From: Candidatus Iainarchaeum sp.
Lineage (GTDB): Archaea; Iainarchaeota; Iainarchaeia; Iainarchaeales; DTGL01
Assembly: GCA_017608995.1 (NCBI GenBank)
Contig: JAFCEU010000014.1
Coordinates: 1 to 21,574 of the forward strand
DNA: 21,574 nt
Direction: 5' to 3'
This document shows positions 1-7,009 of this stretch, one piece after another. Positions within the stretch are counted from its first letter, which is position 1; each line of letters starts with the position of its first letter. Position numbers and translations under genes: made by a program. Below the pieces are notes generated by a model. It made no database searches and was not told the DNA's origin. It saw only the letters and a list, made by a program, of their open reading frames with translations.

Positions 1-1323
1 ATGGTTCTTAGGCCTAATGCTTATGCAATATGGGAAAAAATTCAGGAGATATTCAACAAAAAGATAAAGCGCTTGGGGCACAAAAATGTTTACTTCCCGC
101 TTTTTATCCCAGAGCACCTTTTTGAGAAGGAAAAAGGGCATGTAGAAGGCTTTGAACCAGAAGTTGCCTGGGTTGAGAGAGCAGGCAATAAAAAGCTTGA
201 AGAAAGGTTAGCGGTAAGGCCGACAAGCGAAACTATTTTCTATGAAAGCTATGCAAAATGGATTCGCTCGCATAGGGACCTGCCATTGCTTTTGAATCAA
301 TGGTGTAGCGTAGTGCGCTGGGAGTTCAAGCATCCAAAACCATTTTTAAGAACTCGCGAGTTTCTTTGGCAAGAGGGGCATACCGCTCACGCTACTCGTG
401 AAGAAGCAGAGAAAGAGGCACTCACAATTTTAAAGGAGTATATTGATCTGATAGAAAACTACTTAGCAATACCTGTTATAGCAGGCAAGAAAACAGAGCT
501 TGAAAAGTTTCCAGGCGCGGAGTATACTCTCACAATGGAAGCGCTAATGCCTAGTGGCAGAGCATTGCAGATGGGCACATCACATTTTCTTGGACAAAAC
601 TTTGCGAAAGCATTCGGAATAAAGTTTTTAGATGCAGATGGAAAGAAAAAGTATGTTTGGCAAACCAGCTGGGGAATAAGTACAAGGTTGATTGGCGCAA
701 TGGTTTTAGTGCATGGTGATGATAAAGGTGCAATAATTCCACCAAGGATCGCTGAAAATAAGTTGGTTATAGTGCCTATATACTTTGCTGATTCAAAGGA
801 AAAAGTGCTTGAAAAGTGCAGAGAACTTGCAAAAAGATTGGCTGAATTCAATCCTGTAGTTGATGACCGCGAGCAATATACGCCTGGTTGGAAATTTAAT
901 GAATGGGAGCTTTATGGAATCCCGCTGAGGATAGAACTTGGTCCAAAAGATTTGCAGAAGAAGCAAGCAGTACTTGTAAGACGCGATAACAATGAAAAGA
1001 TGGTTGTTTCTTTGAGCAAGATTGAAAGTAAAGTGAAGGAAACCTTGGAAAGTATTCAAAAAGCGCTCTTCGAAAAAGCAAAGAAGTTTTTGCAGGAAAA
1101 CACTGTTGAAGTAAACAATAAAGAGGAATTCTTAAAAGCGATGAATGCATGCAAAATGGCTTATGGCTACTTCTGCGAAACTCCTGAATGCGAAAAAGCG
1201 ATTAAGAAGCAGAGCGCAGCAACTAACAGGGTTATTCCTTTAGGTCAGAAGGAAGCAGATGCTAAATGCTTCTTCTGCGGAAAACCAGCAAAGCGCAAAA
1301 GTTACTTTGCAAAAGCGTATTAG
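1..1323 (+). CDS. proS: Prolyl-tRNA synthetase, archaeal/eukaryotic type, 5'-truncated by window edge
   Basis: Class II aminoacyl-tRNA synthetase that charges tRNA-Pro in the cytoplasm. The 440 visible residues begin inside class II motif 1 (MVLRPNAYAIWE). In family members this segment lies a few dozen residues in, usually after a Cys-Gly pair, so the first ATG here is very probably internal and the true start lies upstream of the window. Motif 2 is visible around VVRWEFKHPKPFLRTREFLW, the TxE proline-site loop as RPTSETI, and motif 3 as the TSWGISTRLIGAM segment. An anticodon-binding domain follows from about residue 255 (LVIVPIYF). The C-terminal zinc domain is intact, with C392/C397 and C423/C426 matching the CX4C...CX2C ligands of the archaeal/eukaryotic type, and the protein ends YFAKAY as is typical. 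Two tRNA-Pro genes lie further along the window. Confidence 0.95.
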   Translation: MVLRPNAYAIWEKIQEIFNKKIKRLGHKNVYFPLFIPEHLFEKEKGHVEGFEPEVAWVERAGNKKLEERLAVRPTSETIFYESYAKWIRSHRDLPLLLNQWCSVVRWEFKHPKPFLRTREFLWQEGHTAHATREEAEKEALTILKEYIDLIENYLAIPVIAGKKTELEKFPGAEYTLTMEALMPSGRALQMGTSHFLGQNFAKAFGIKFLDADGKKKYVWQTSWGISTRLIGAMVLVHGDDKGAIIPPRIAENKLVIVPIYFADSKEKVLEKCRELAKRLAEFNPVVDDREQYTPGWKFNEWELYGIPLRIELGPKDLQKKQAVLVRRDNNEKMVVSLSKIESKVKETLESIQKALFEKAKKFLQENTVEVNNKEEFLKAMNACKMAYGYFCETPECEKAIKKQSAATNRVIPLGQKEADAKCFFCGKPAKRKSYFAKAY

Positions 1324-1364
1324 CTTGAATGCAACCCACAATTGAATTGCTTGCAAGAAAAAGG

Positions 1365-1373
1365 TTTATTAAT
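1365..1373 (+). promoter_or_regulatory. TATA-like box for the 811-aa surface protein
   Basis: TTTATTAAT centred about 29 nt before the ATG at 1398, with no Shine-Dalgarno sequence. This spacing predicts a leaderless transcript and supports the start at 1398 over the in-frame ATG at 1329, which lies upstream of the box. Confidence 0.55.
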
Positions 1374-1397
1374 AAGAAAACATTAAATTTTAAGTGT

Positions 1398-3833
1398 ATG
1401 TCTGCACGCTACATTCCTTTTGTATTATTTTTTCTGCTCCTTTGTGCTAGTGTTCAAAGCGCTTCTTGGAGCATAGCTGAGCTTAAAACAAATAAAACAT
1501 CGCTTACTGAAGGCGAGCTTTTTGAAGTAAGCGTTGTTATAAAAGGCGAAGCTGAGAACCTCACTTACACCTGGGATTTCGATGATGGCTCTGGAAAGCT
1601 TCAGCTAACGGAGCCTAAAGCTTATCACGTTTTTTATATTGATGATACTACATATTCTAAGGAATTTCAAGTTAGTGTTGTTGTGAGCGATGGCAAAGCT
1701 ATCGATATGCAGAGCGCTACTGTTAAAGTAAGAAGAGCAAGGAGCGGAAGCGCAAAGATAAAGCCATTTAGTTCGGAATTTTTTAAGCTACACAGCAAAT
1801 CAGAGCCAATAGTGCTTAGCTTCGAGATACTCGATTATTCTGATAATATACTGGACCAATCGAGGATAAGGAGTATAGGGGCATCTATTAAAGGCGAGGA
1901 ACTTTCTGTTTCGCAGGAGTCTATGGGACTTTATAAAGTAGAGTTTTTGCCGAGATTTTACTTCAACTATGTTGAGTTTTTAGATATCGGTGTGGAAGCA
2001 AACCTTGGCAGAGGCTATCAGAAATTTGAAACAAAGCTTCCTATTTACTTCAGCAGTGCGGAGCTTAAGATTCCATCAAATCCGATACGTGATAAAAAAG
2101 CATACATAGGCATGCCTTTGGGCGAGATAGAAACACAAATACTTTATCCAGATAATAGTTCTGTTATATCAGGAGAATTCTACGCAAGTATAATAAGCGA
2201 TTCTAATGTTATAGAAAAAACAAAGCTCGCTAAGAAAGAAAATACTTTTTCCGCAAAATTTGAGCACGTGTTTTCTTTAGAAGAGATTGAAAAAAAATTC
2301 TCGCTAGTTTTAGAAGGCAAAGATAATTATGGCAATATTCTTAAAAGAAACGAATATGAATTTACACTTTCAAAAGATAATCCGCTTTTCGACCTTGTTG
2401 TTTTGCAGCCTGAGCTGTCAAGTAAAAACAAGTTTGGATTTGGGCAAGAGATCACAATAGAAGCAGAACTAAGATCAACAGCAGGGATTGAAAACGCAGA
2501 GGTTTTTCTTACGATGCCTGCCTTGGGTATAAAGAAATATTTTAGCAAAGAAGCCAACAAATATGTTCTGAATTTCACTTTTCCTTCCAGAAAAATGCAG
2601 AACACAGAATTGCAGATTATAGCAACCGGCATTGTTTCTGGTAGTGAGTTTGCAGATTTTGAAACTTATTCAATTTCAATAACAAACGTGTTGAATATAG
2701 ATTTTATTTACCCGATTGACGCAGAAAAAGCAAACACAGTTTTTGAAAAAGATAATATGCTAAAGGTTAGCCTTAGCTATCCCGATGGTTCTCTTGTTGA
2801 AATCCCTGAAATCAAAGCACTTCTTTATTTAGATGGCAAGCGGAGGGGCATTACCTTGGAAAGAGATCCAGAGAAAGGTTATTACTTCTACAAATTCGAT
2901 GAACCCTTGATGAATTCACATACTTTAAAATTGGTGCTTACAGGGGTATTCAGTGGCACTAAGGAGATAAAAGCGAATATCGTTCAGCCGCCGGCTTGGA
3001 GCGCAGTTGTAACACTCTTGCTAATATTAGCTATTTTGGGTATTCTGGTTTATGTTGTGTATAGCAGGTTTAAGCAATGGAAGAGTGAGCAGCTAAAATT
3101 GTCTGACCGCATCGTGCAGCTTGAGCATGAGATGAAAGTTTTGCAGAAGGACCTTTTCAAAGGAAAGGTTACCCCGAAACAATACAAGGAAAAGATGCTT
3201 CTCCTCCAGAACGAAAAGGAAACAATAAAAGAGAGGCTTTCTGCTACTCTTAATTTCTCCCACTTTATTTCAGGCTTCATTAAATCCCTTATACCGAAGA
3301 GAAAGTCTGCATTAAAGCAGATTATTGTTGCGCCTTTGCCCAAGCTTCCCCCAAAGCAGCCTGTTGAGAAGCCTAAAGAGGAAATTCCTAAAGAGAAAAA
3401 GGAGTTGCGAGAGGTTAGGGCACCAAAGATAATTGAAGAAAAAAAGCATGCTGAGCGAGTAGTTGTTAAGACTCCGAAAGCGGTTCCGCAAAAAGAAAGG
3501 GTTATGCAAGCTGAGCCAACAAAGCCCGAAGAAGTTGCGCAACCTCAAAAGCCTATACCACAAAAGGAGCTTTCCCTCGAAAAAGAGCTTATGGATATAA
3601 AGAGAAAAATCGTTCCTGAAAAGGAAGAAGAGCCAGCCATAATTCCAGTGACCCAAACTGAAGCATTCTCGCCTGAAGATGTTGCAGAGATAAATAGGCT
3701 TTGTGGAATACTCAAGCCAATGGCCGAGAAATATAAGGCTGGAGAGCTTTATAGGGCACTTATTGCTGAAGGTTACAAGCCAGCCATCGCGCTTGCAGTT
3801 ATTGAGAAGATTTTCAAAGAAAAAAGATATTAG
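1398..3833 (+). CDS. Large membrane-anchored surface protein with PKD and beta-sandwich domains
   Basis: 811 residues from the ATG at 1398. The frame stays open up to 1329, but only the 1398 start begins directly with a signal peptide (MSARYIPFVLFFLLLCASVQS) and has a TATA box at the right distance. Residues about 28-112 form a PKD-like domain with the TWDFDDG motif. Several all-beta domains follow to about residue 530. One transmembrane helix lies at about 534-556. The inside part has a heptad-like helix (about 565-620), a Pro/Lys/Glu-rich linker (about 640-750) and a compact C-terminal helical segment (about 755-811) rich in hydrophobics. Domains from about 332 to 530 align with the whole ectodomain of the protein at 5324-6577, including shared KKYFS and YVLN patterns. 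Function is unknown; adhesion or envelope scaffolding is a guess. It converges on the PIN gene with a 4-nt overlap. Confidence 0.85.
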   Translation: MSARYIPFVLFFLLLCASVQSASWSIAELKTNKTSLTEGELFEVSVVIKGEAENLTYTWDFDDGSGKLQLTEPKAYHVFYIDDTTYSKEFQVSVVVSDGKAIDMQSATVKVRRARSGSAKIKPFSSEFFKLHSKSEPIVLSFEILDYSDNILDQSRIRSIGASIKGEELSVSQESMGLYKVEFLPRFYFNYVEFLDIGVEANLGRGYQKFETKLPIYFSSAELKIPSNPIRDKKAYIGMPLGEIETQILYPDNSSVISGEFYASIISDSNVIEKTKLAKKENTFSAKFEHVFSLEEIEKKFSLVLEGKDNYGNILKRNEYEFTLSKDNPLFDLVVLQPELSSKNKFGFGQEITIEAELRSTAGIENAEVFLTMPALGIKKYFSKEANKYVLNFTFPSRKMQNTELQIIATGIVSGSEFADFETYSISITNVLNIDFIYPIDAEKANTVFEKDNMLKVSLSYPDGSLVEIPEIKALLYLDGKRRGITLERDPEKGYYFYKFDEPLMNSHTLKLVLTGVFSGTKEIKANIVQPPAWSAVVTLLLILAILGILVYVVYSRFKQWKSEQLKLSDRIVQLEHEMKVLQKDLFKGKVTPKQYKEKMLLLQNEKETIKERLSATLNFSHFISGFIKSLIPKRKSALKQIIVAPLPKLPPKQPVEKPKEEIPKEKKELREVRAPKIIEEKKHAERVVVKTPKAVPQKERVMQAEPTKPEEVAQPQKPIPQKELSLEKELMDIKRKIVPEKEEEPAIIPVTQTEAFSPEDVAEINRLCGILKPMAEKYKAGELYRALIAEGYKPAIALAVIEKIFKEKRY

Positions 3834-4507
3834 GCATTTCTTGCAAAGCGCTCTATCTCCTCACTGCTGAGCGAGCAGCCATTATATTTTAATGAATAAA
3901 GTGCTGCTTTCAATACCTCTTTATCCTCCCCAAGTGTTTTTTGCAATAGCCCTTTTTCATATGCTAATGCAATGAGTTCGCTTGAGCGCGCAATTGTTAG
4001 TTTCCCAAAATTCTTTTTGAAAAATTTTACTCTTTCCTTGTTCATAATAATCCTTTGCCCGTGCCTTTTTTGAAGAAGTCTTCGCAATTTTTCAGGCTCT
4101 TCTATAATCATGCGCGTTGTTCTTTCATCAATGATTATTCCCTTAGCGTTTATACTTATTGCCAGTGCCAGTATTTCTGATTCGCCAAGCTGTATTATTT
4201 TCAAGTGTCCGTGCTTTGATAAAAAGCAGCTATTAGCGGTTTCCATAATTTCCCTTGCAAAGCGTTGTTTCTCTTTCGAGAGCTTTTTTACTTCCAGCCA
4301 ACCATCTGAAATGCCTTTATTTATCCTCAAGGCGTTGAGTTCAAACCTTTTTATTCTGAGCGGATTCCTAACGCTTTCATCTAAAACAGCCTTTGAAATG
4401 ACAAGACGCATTTTGAGCTCTTTGCAAAGCTCCTTCATTATATCAAATAGGCAAGAAGTTGAGAGTGATATGAGTGAACTTGAGTCGACCACAAAGACGT
4501 TTTTCAT
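3830..4507 (-). CDS. PIN-domain protein, DUF3368-like, probable ribonuclease
   Basis: 225 residues. The N-terminus MKNVFVVDSSSLISL is a typical first strand of a PIN domain with acidic D8. Other candidate metal ligands are E44 (LDESV), E109/E111 (GESEILALA) and D127 (IIIDERTTR). The GExEILALA...IIIDxR arrangement is what I know from DUF3368-type PIN proteins, predicted Mg-dependent ribonucleases often acting as toxins. The C-terminal part (LIALAYEKGLL...NGCSLSSEEIE) also resembles the end of that family, but about 40 basic residues (around 135-170) are inserted before it, making this protein longer than the usual ~150-160 residues. It starts 2 nt after the stop of the upstream helical protein, so the two are very likely one transcript. 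Toxin function is inferred, and no standard small antitoxin is seen. Confidence 0.8.
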   Translation of the reverse strand: MKNVFVVDSSSLISLSTSCLFDIMKELCKELKMRLVISKAVLDESVRNPLRIKRFELNALRINKGISDGWLEVKKLSKEKQRFAREIMETANSCFLSKHGHLKIIQLGESEILALAISINAKGIIIDERTTRMIIEEPEKLRRLLQKRHGQRIIMNKERVKFFKKNFGKLTIARSSELIALAYEKGLLQKTLGEDKEVLKAALYSLKYNGCSLSSEEIERFARNA

Positions 4508-4509
4508 AG

Positions 4510-5076
4510 CTATACACCTAATGCTTTCTTCAGTGCTCTAAGTCTTGCACCGATTCCCTTTCCAATTTCCTCTTTATCGTGCAACTTTGTTGCACCTATA
4601 TATTCAAGCAGGGTTTTTTTATCCGCTCCAGTAAGAGCTGCAGCTTGGCCTAACGATGCACCTAAAAAGTATGCATCGCTTGCATACTTCACCCGAGCTT
4701 TATCAATTAGGCTTTGGACAAACCTGCCAAAGTAAGTGTCTATGCGTTCAATTCTGTTGTGTAGCGATGCAAACGCTTTCTCGAACCTTTTTGCATCATC
4801 CTGCTCCAAATAAAAAACAAGTTTTTTGAGAACCGTTATTATTTCACGCTTGTTTTTTGGCCATGTTCTGGATTTTATTATGTGCTCTTTTGTAAGTATT
4901 TTATGTAGCACATAGGCAATGATGCTTTGCTGGGCTATAAGCTCACTATTCTTTTGTACAGCGTCCTTTATCAATTCATTTGCTTTTATTCTCAGCTCCA
5001 TTTCCTTATTATCACTAAATAGTTTTAGTATAGTTCTCATGTTTTTGAGCAGTTCGAAACGATTTTCTACGTGCAT
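4510..5076 (-). CDS. Helical protein of unknown function, operon partner of the PIN protein
   Basis: 188 residues that I do not recognise. It appears all-alpha and rich in Lys, Glu and Leu, with no signal peptide or transmembrane segment. The C-terminal third (about 135-188) contains an Ala/Gly-rich helix pair (FLGASLGQAAALTGADKK) followed by LLEYIGATKLHDKE and a basic amphipathic end, which could be a helix-turn-helix-like nucleic-acid-binding unit. The start at 5076 is chosen because a minus-strand TATA box lies 28 nt upstream, predicting a leaderless message. An internal ATG at 5040 is possible. It is the first gene of a two-gene unit with the PIN protein, so an antitoxin or cofactor role is conceivable but not shown. 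Confidence 0.75.
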   Translation of the reverse strand: MHVENRFELLKNMRTILKLFSDNKEMELRIKANELIKDAVQKNSELIAQQSIIAYVLHKILTKEHIIKSRTWPKNKREIITVLKKLVFYLEQDDAKRFEKAFASLHNRIERIDTYFGRFVQSLIDKARVKYASDAYFLGASLGQAAALTGADKKTLLEYIGATKLHDKEEIGKGIGARLRALKKALGV

Positions 5077-5098
5077 CTATTTACAGAAAGATATTGAA

Positions 5099-5110
5099 CC
5101 TTTATATTTC
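5099..5110 (-). promoter_or_regulatory. TATA-like box for the helical protein/PIN operon
   Basis: On the minus strand the sequence reads GAAATATAAAGG, centred about 28 nt before the start codon at 5076. This fits a leaderless mRNA starting at or next to the ATG. Confidence 0.55.
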
Positions 5111-5151
5111 TTTCCATATCCTTCAAGAGCTCGCAGTGGCTGTTCTCAACC

Positions 5152-5161
5152 TATTTTAATT
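5152..5161 (+). promoter_or_regulatory. Likely TATA box for tRNA-Pro(GGG)
   Basis: TATTTTAATT centred about 36 nt before the tRNA 5' end, predicting a short leader to be removed by RNase P. A stronger-looking TTTTATATT at 5177-5185 is too close, because it would start transcription inside the tRNA. Confidence 0.4.
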
Positions 5162-5192
5162 TTTCGCACAACTGGTTTTTATATTGGTTTTT

Positions 5193-5279
5193 GGGGCCGT
5201 AGTGTAGCCTGGTCTATCACTCCAGCTTGGGGTTGAATCCAATATGCTGGCAACCCGGGTTCAAATCCCGGCGGCCCCA
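5193..5279 (+). tRNA. tRNA-Pro(GGG) with a 12-nt intron at 37/38
   Basis: Acceptor GGGGCCG (5193-5199) pairs with CGGCCCC (5272-5278), discriminator A5279, and no CCA is encoded. The T-arm CCGGG-TTCAAAT-CCCGG is perfect. The anticodon stem is CCAGC (5222-5226) with GCTGG (5246-5250). The loop needs removal of 5233-5244: TTGG (5227-5230) pairs with CCAA (5239-5242), leaving three-nt bulges GG^T and TA^T. Splicing then gives the seven-nt loop TTGGGGT with anticodon GGG at 5229-5231. The intron is so short that the inner helix is replaced by a five-nt loop, a bulge-helix-loop form of the splice motif. Confidence 0.93.
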
Positions 5280-5293
5280 TTTGCATAGAAAGG

Positions 5294-5304
5294 TTAATAA
5301 ATAT
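5294..5304 (+). promoter_or_regulatory. TATA-like box for the 417-aa surface protein
   Basis: TTAATAAATAT centred about 25 nt before the ATG at 5324, with no Shine-Dalgarno sequence. It lies only 15 nt after the tRNA-Pro(GGG) gene. Confidence 0.5.
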
Positions 5305-5323
5305 CTATTTCCTATTTTTTTAG

Positions 5324-6577
5324 ATGCAAACGAAAAAAGCTTTAGTGTTGGTTTTACTCCTCTGTGTTTTTGCTAGCTTGCATGCCGCAAGCCTTAGCTT
5401 TACTTTAGAACCAAACCTCCTTAAAGCTGCAAAGCTGAATTATGGGCAGCCTGTAAAAGTCACTGCAAGGTTTGAAAACGACATCTCCAATATTAAAAAT
5501 CTCGAGCTCACGATGTTTATCCCCGATGTAAATCAAAAGAAATATTTCAGCCAGATAGCAGAAAACACCTTTGTTTTAAATACAATAATGCCAAAAATGC
5601 GCAACCTTAAAACTATAACTCTTGTGTTTGAAGCGAAGGGTTATGAAAACGATATTGAGGTTTCTATATCGAATAGCAGACCGGTTCGACTTACTGATGA
5701 GATCTTGGTTGAGCTTTTGGAGCCAACTTCTGGTAGTGCAATTATTTCAGCACCAATAAAGGAGATAAAAATAAAAGCGAGGTATATTGATGGTTCTCCA
5801 ATGGAAGAAAAAACATTGCTGGCAAACCTCCTTGTTGATGGTGAAAAGATTCAGCTTAAATTCTCAAAGGAAAACGATTATTATGTTGCAGAATTGCCTG
5901 AGCCTGTTCCAGTAGGCGAGCACGAGATTTCGGTAAAGGTTTACGGGCTCTTCAGAGGCGAGGATTCAACTAAGACACAGCCAAATGTCATTCTAAGCAG
6001 CGTTTTGCTCTTCTTGTCTTTTATGATCGCCGTAGGGCTTCTCTGGTTTGTCATAAGTTATCTCAAACGCAGAACGTCCTTTGAAAAACAAAGATCAGTT
6101 AGCGGTGCTATTAAAGGTCAGGAAATAATAGAAGTTAAGAAAACTCCAGAACAAAAAATACAGAAGAAAGAGCATATGGAGGAATTCACTATTGAAGCTC
6201 CCCCAAAAGAGCCAGAAGTAGTTGTCTCGAAAGAAGCTGAAAGCGAAGAGCTTGAGGTGAGGGAAGTTAAAACCTCTAAAAGCGAACCCGAAAAAGAGCA
6301 GGAGCTTAAAGAAAGCATAAGGGAAGCTACGCAGGCTGCAGCAGAGGAAAAACAGCAAGCAGCTCCACCAGAGGGAATTAAGGCTGAGGAGCCTAAACCA
6401 CAAGAGGTTAAATTGCCTGAAGCTCCACCGAGCGAACCAAAAGAAGCAGAAAAACAAGCGATTCCAGCTGAAGTAGAAAAGCAGCCGGAAGAGCAAGCAA
6501 AGGAGGAGCAAAAGCTAGAAATGCCAAAGGGAAAAGGCCTATTTCCTTTAATTCCACCGAAGAAGAAAAAGGAATAA
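5324..6577 (+). CDS. Membrane-anchored surface protein, short paralog of the 811-aa protein
   Basis: 417 residues. A signal peptide occupies residues 1 to about 21 (KKALVLVLLLCVFASLHA). Two predicted beta-sandwich domains follow at about 22-125 and 126-220, then a single transmembrane helix at about 223-246 and a basic stop-transfer stretch (LKRRTSFEK). The last ~165 residues are a low-complexity cytoplasmic tail dominated by Glu, Lys, Pro, Ala and Gln, ending in PLIPPKKKKE. Both ectodomains align in order with the last two ectodomains of the protein at 1398-3833, for example KKYFS-x5-6-VLN in domain one and the YxDGS/YPDGS and LxVDGxK patterns in domain two. It lacks the PKD domain, coiled coil and C-terminal helical domain of the larger relative. 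Function unknown. Confidence 0.83.
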   Translation: MQTKKALVLVLLLCVFASLHAASLSFTLEPNLLKAAKLNYGQPVKVTARFENDISNIKNLELTMFIPDVNQKKYFSQIAENTFVLNTIMPKMRNLKTITLVFEAKGYENDIEVSISNSRPVRLTDEILVELLEPTSGSAIISAPIKEIKIKARYIDGSPMEEKTLLANLLVDGEKIQLKFSKENDYYVAELPEPVPVGEHEISVKVYGLFRGEDSTKTQPNVILSSVLLFLSFMIAVGLLWFVISYLKRRTSFEKQRSVSGAIKGQEIIEVKKTPEQKIQKKEHMEEFTIEAPPKEPEVVVSKEAESEELEVREVKTSKSEPEKEQELKESIREATQAAAEEKQQAAPPEGIKAEEPKPQEVKLPEAPPSEPKEAEKQAIPAEVEKQPEEQAKEEQKLEMPKGKGLFPLIPPKKKKE

Positions 6578-6608
6578 TTAAAAGACCCCAGCAATTTGTT
6601 GGAAACTC

Positions 6609-6620
6609 TTTTTAAATTAT
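6609..6620 (+). promoter_or_regulatory. TATA-like box for the tRNA-Lys/tRNA-Pro pair
   Basis: TTTTTAAATTAT, about 32 nt before the 5' end of tRNA-Lys. The two tRNAs are 11 nt apart with no room for a second promoter, so they are probably transcribed together. Confidence 0.45.
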
Positions 6621-6645
6621 CTTTTCACTTTTAAATAATAACGAT

Positions 6646-6757
6646 GGGCCCGTAGCTCAGCAGGCAGAGCACCAGACCGATTTCTCTGACGTTAGTTGGA
6701 GATTTCGGGGTGAAGCTCTTAACCTGGGTGTCGCGGGTTCGAATCCCGTCGGGCCCA
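6646..6757 (+). tRNA. tRNA-Lys(CUU) with a 39-nt intron at the non-canonical position 30/31
   Basis: Acceptor GGGCCCG (6646-6652) pairs with CGGGCCC (6750-6756), discriminator A6757. The T-loop is TTCGAAT and the D-stem GCTC/GAGC. The anticodon loop CTCTTAA (6716-6722) is uninterrupted, but the 5' half of its stem is not adjacent. Removing 6676-6714 gives the perfect stem CCAGG/CCTGG. A textbook bulge-helix-bulge supports this: CACC (6670-6673) pairs with GGTG (6709-6712), three-nt bulges AG^A and AA^G carry the cuts, CCGA/TCGG forms the inner helix and GAG/CTC the outer helix. Mature length is 73 nt. Confidence 0.93.
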
Positions 6758-6768
6758 CTCTTTACGAT

Positions 6769-6940
6769 GGGGCTGTGGTGTAGCCTGGCCTAGCATTCCA
6801 GCTTTGGGAGTCAGAACCTCCGGCGGGTTCCGACACCTCCAGCAACCTGGTGATGTTCATAATAAAGTGTTTTCGTACTGCTGCAAGGTTCTTGATGACC
6901 AAAACAGCTGGCGACCTGGGTTCAAATCCCAGCAGCCCCA
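6769..6940 (+). tRNA. tRNA-Pro(UGG) with a 97-nt intron at 37/38
   Basis: Acceptor GGGGCTG (6769-6775) pairs with CAGCCCC (6933-6939), discriminator A6940. The T-arm is CTGGG-TTCAAAT-CCCAG. Anticodon stem CCAGC (6798-6802) pairs with GCTGG (6907-6911), and the anticodon TGG is at 6805-6807. The splice signal is canonical: TTTG (6803-6806) pairs with CAAA (6900-6903), bulges are GG^A and AC^A, and the inner helix is GTCA (6810-6813) with TGAC (6896-6899). The intron is therefore 6809-6905. Inside it, GAACC (6814-6818) can pair either with GGTTC at 6826-6830 or with GGTTC at 6887-6891. I found no convincing C/D-box or protein-coding content in it. Confidence 0.92.
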
Positions 6941-6974
6941 TACACAAATTTTCTAGTTGCGAAGCACTCCAAAA

Positions 6975-6986
6975 CTTATATATATA
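6975..6986 (+). promoter_or_regulatory. TATA box for DNA ligase
   Basis: CTTATATATATA centred about 29 nt before the ATG at 7010, again the leaderless spacing. It is one of the strongest TATA matches in the window. Confidence 0.6.
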
Positions 6987-7009
6987 GTTTTTGCCATTAT
7001 AAACTAATT

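Noticed and set aside
459..851. 130-codon minus-strand open frame inside proS
   Set aside because: Entirely within a conserved synthetase gene, with no promoter or family resemblance.
5177..5185. Strong TATA-like TTTTATATT before tRNA-Pro(GGG)
   Set aside because: It ends 7 nt before the tRNA; initiation 25 nt downstream would fall inside the mature tRNA.
6095..6594. Two long minus-strand open frames of 138 and 158 codons opposite the surface protein tail
   Set aside because: Products of the low-complexity Glu/Lys/Pro codons on the opposite strand; the compositions (Phe/Leu- or Ser-rich) are unlike any protein and the plus-strand gene is well supported.
6851..6900. Possible C/D-box guide RNA in the tRNA-Pro(UGG) intron
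   Set aside because: GTGATGT and TTGATGA resemble C and C' boxes, but no CTGA D or D' box is placed correctly, so the RNA cannot be completed.
6762..6947. 61-codon minus-strand open frame containing GFEPRSP
   Set aside because: It is the antisense of tRNA-Pro(UGG) and its intron; this peptide is the familiar translation of the reverse of a T-arm, not a protein.
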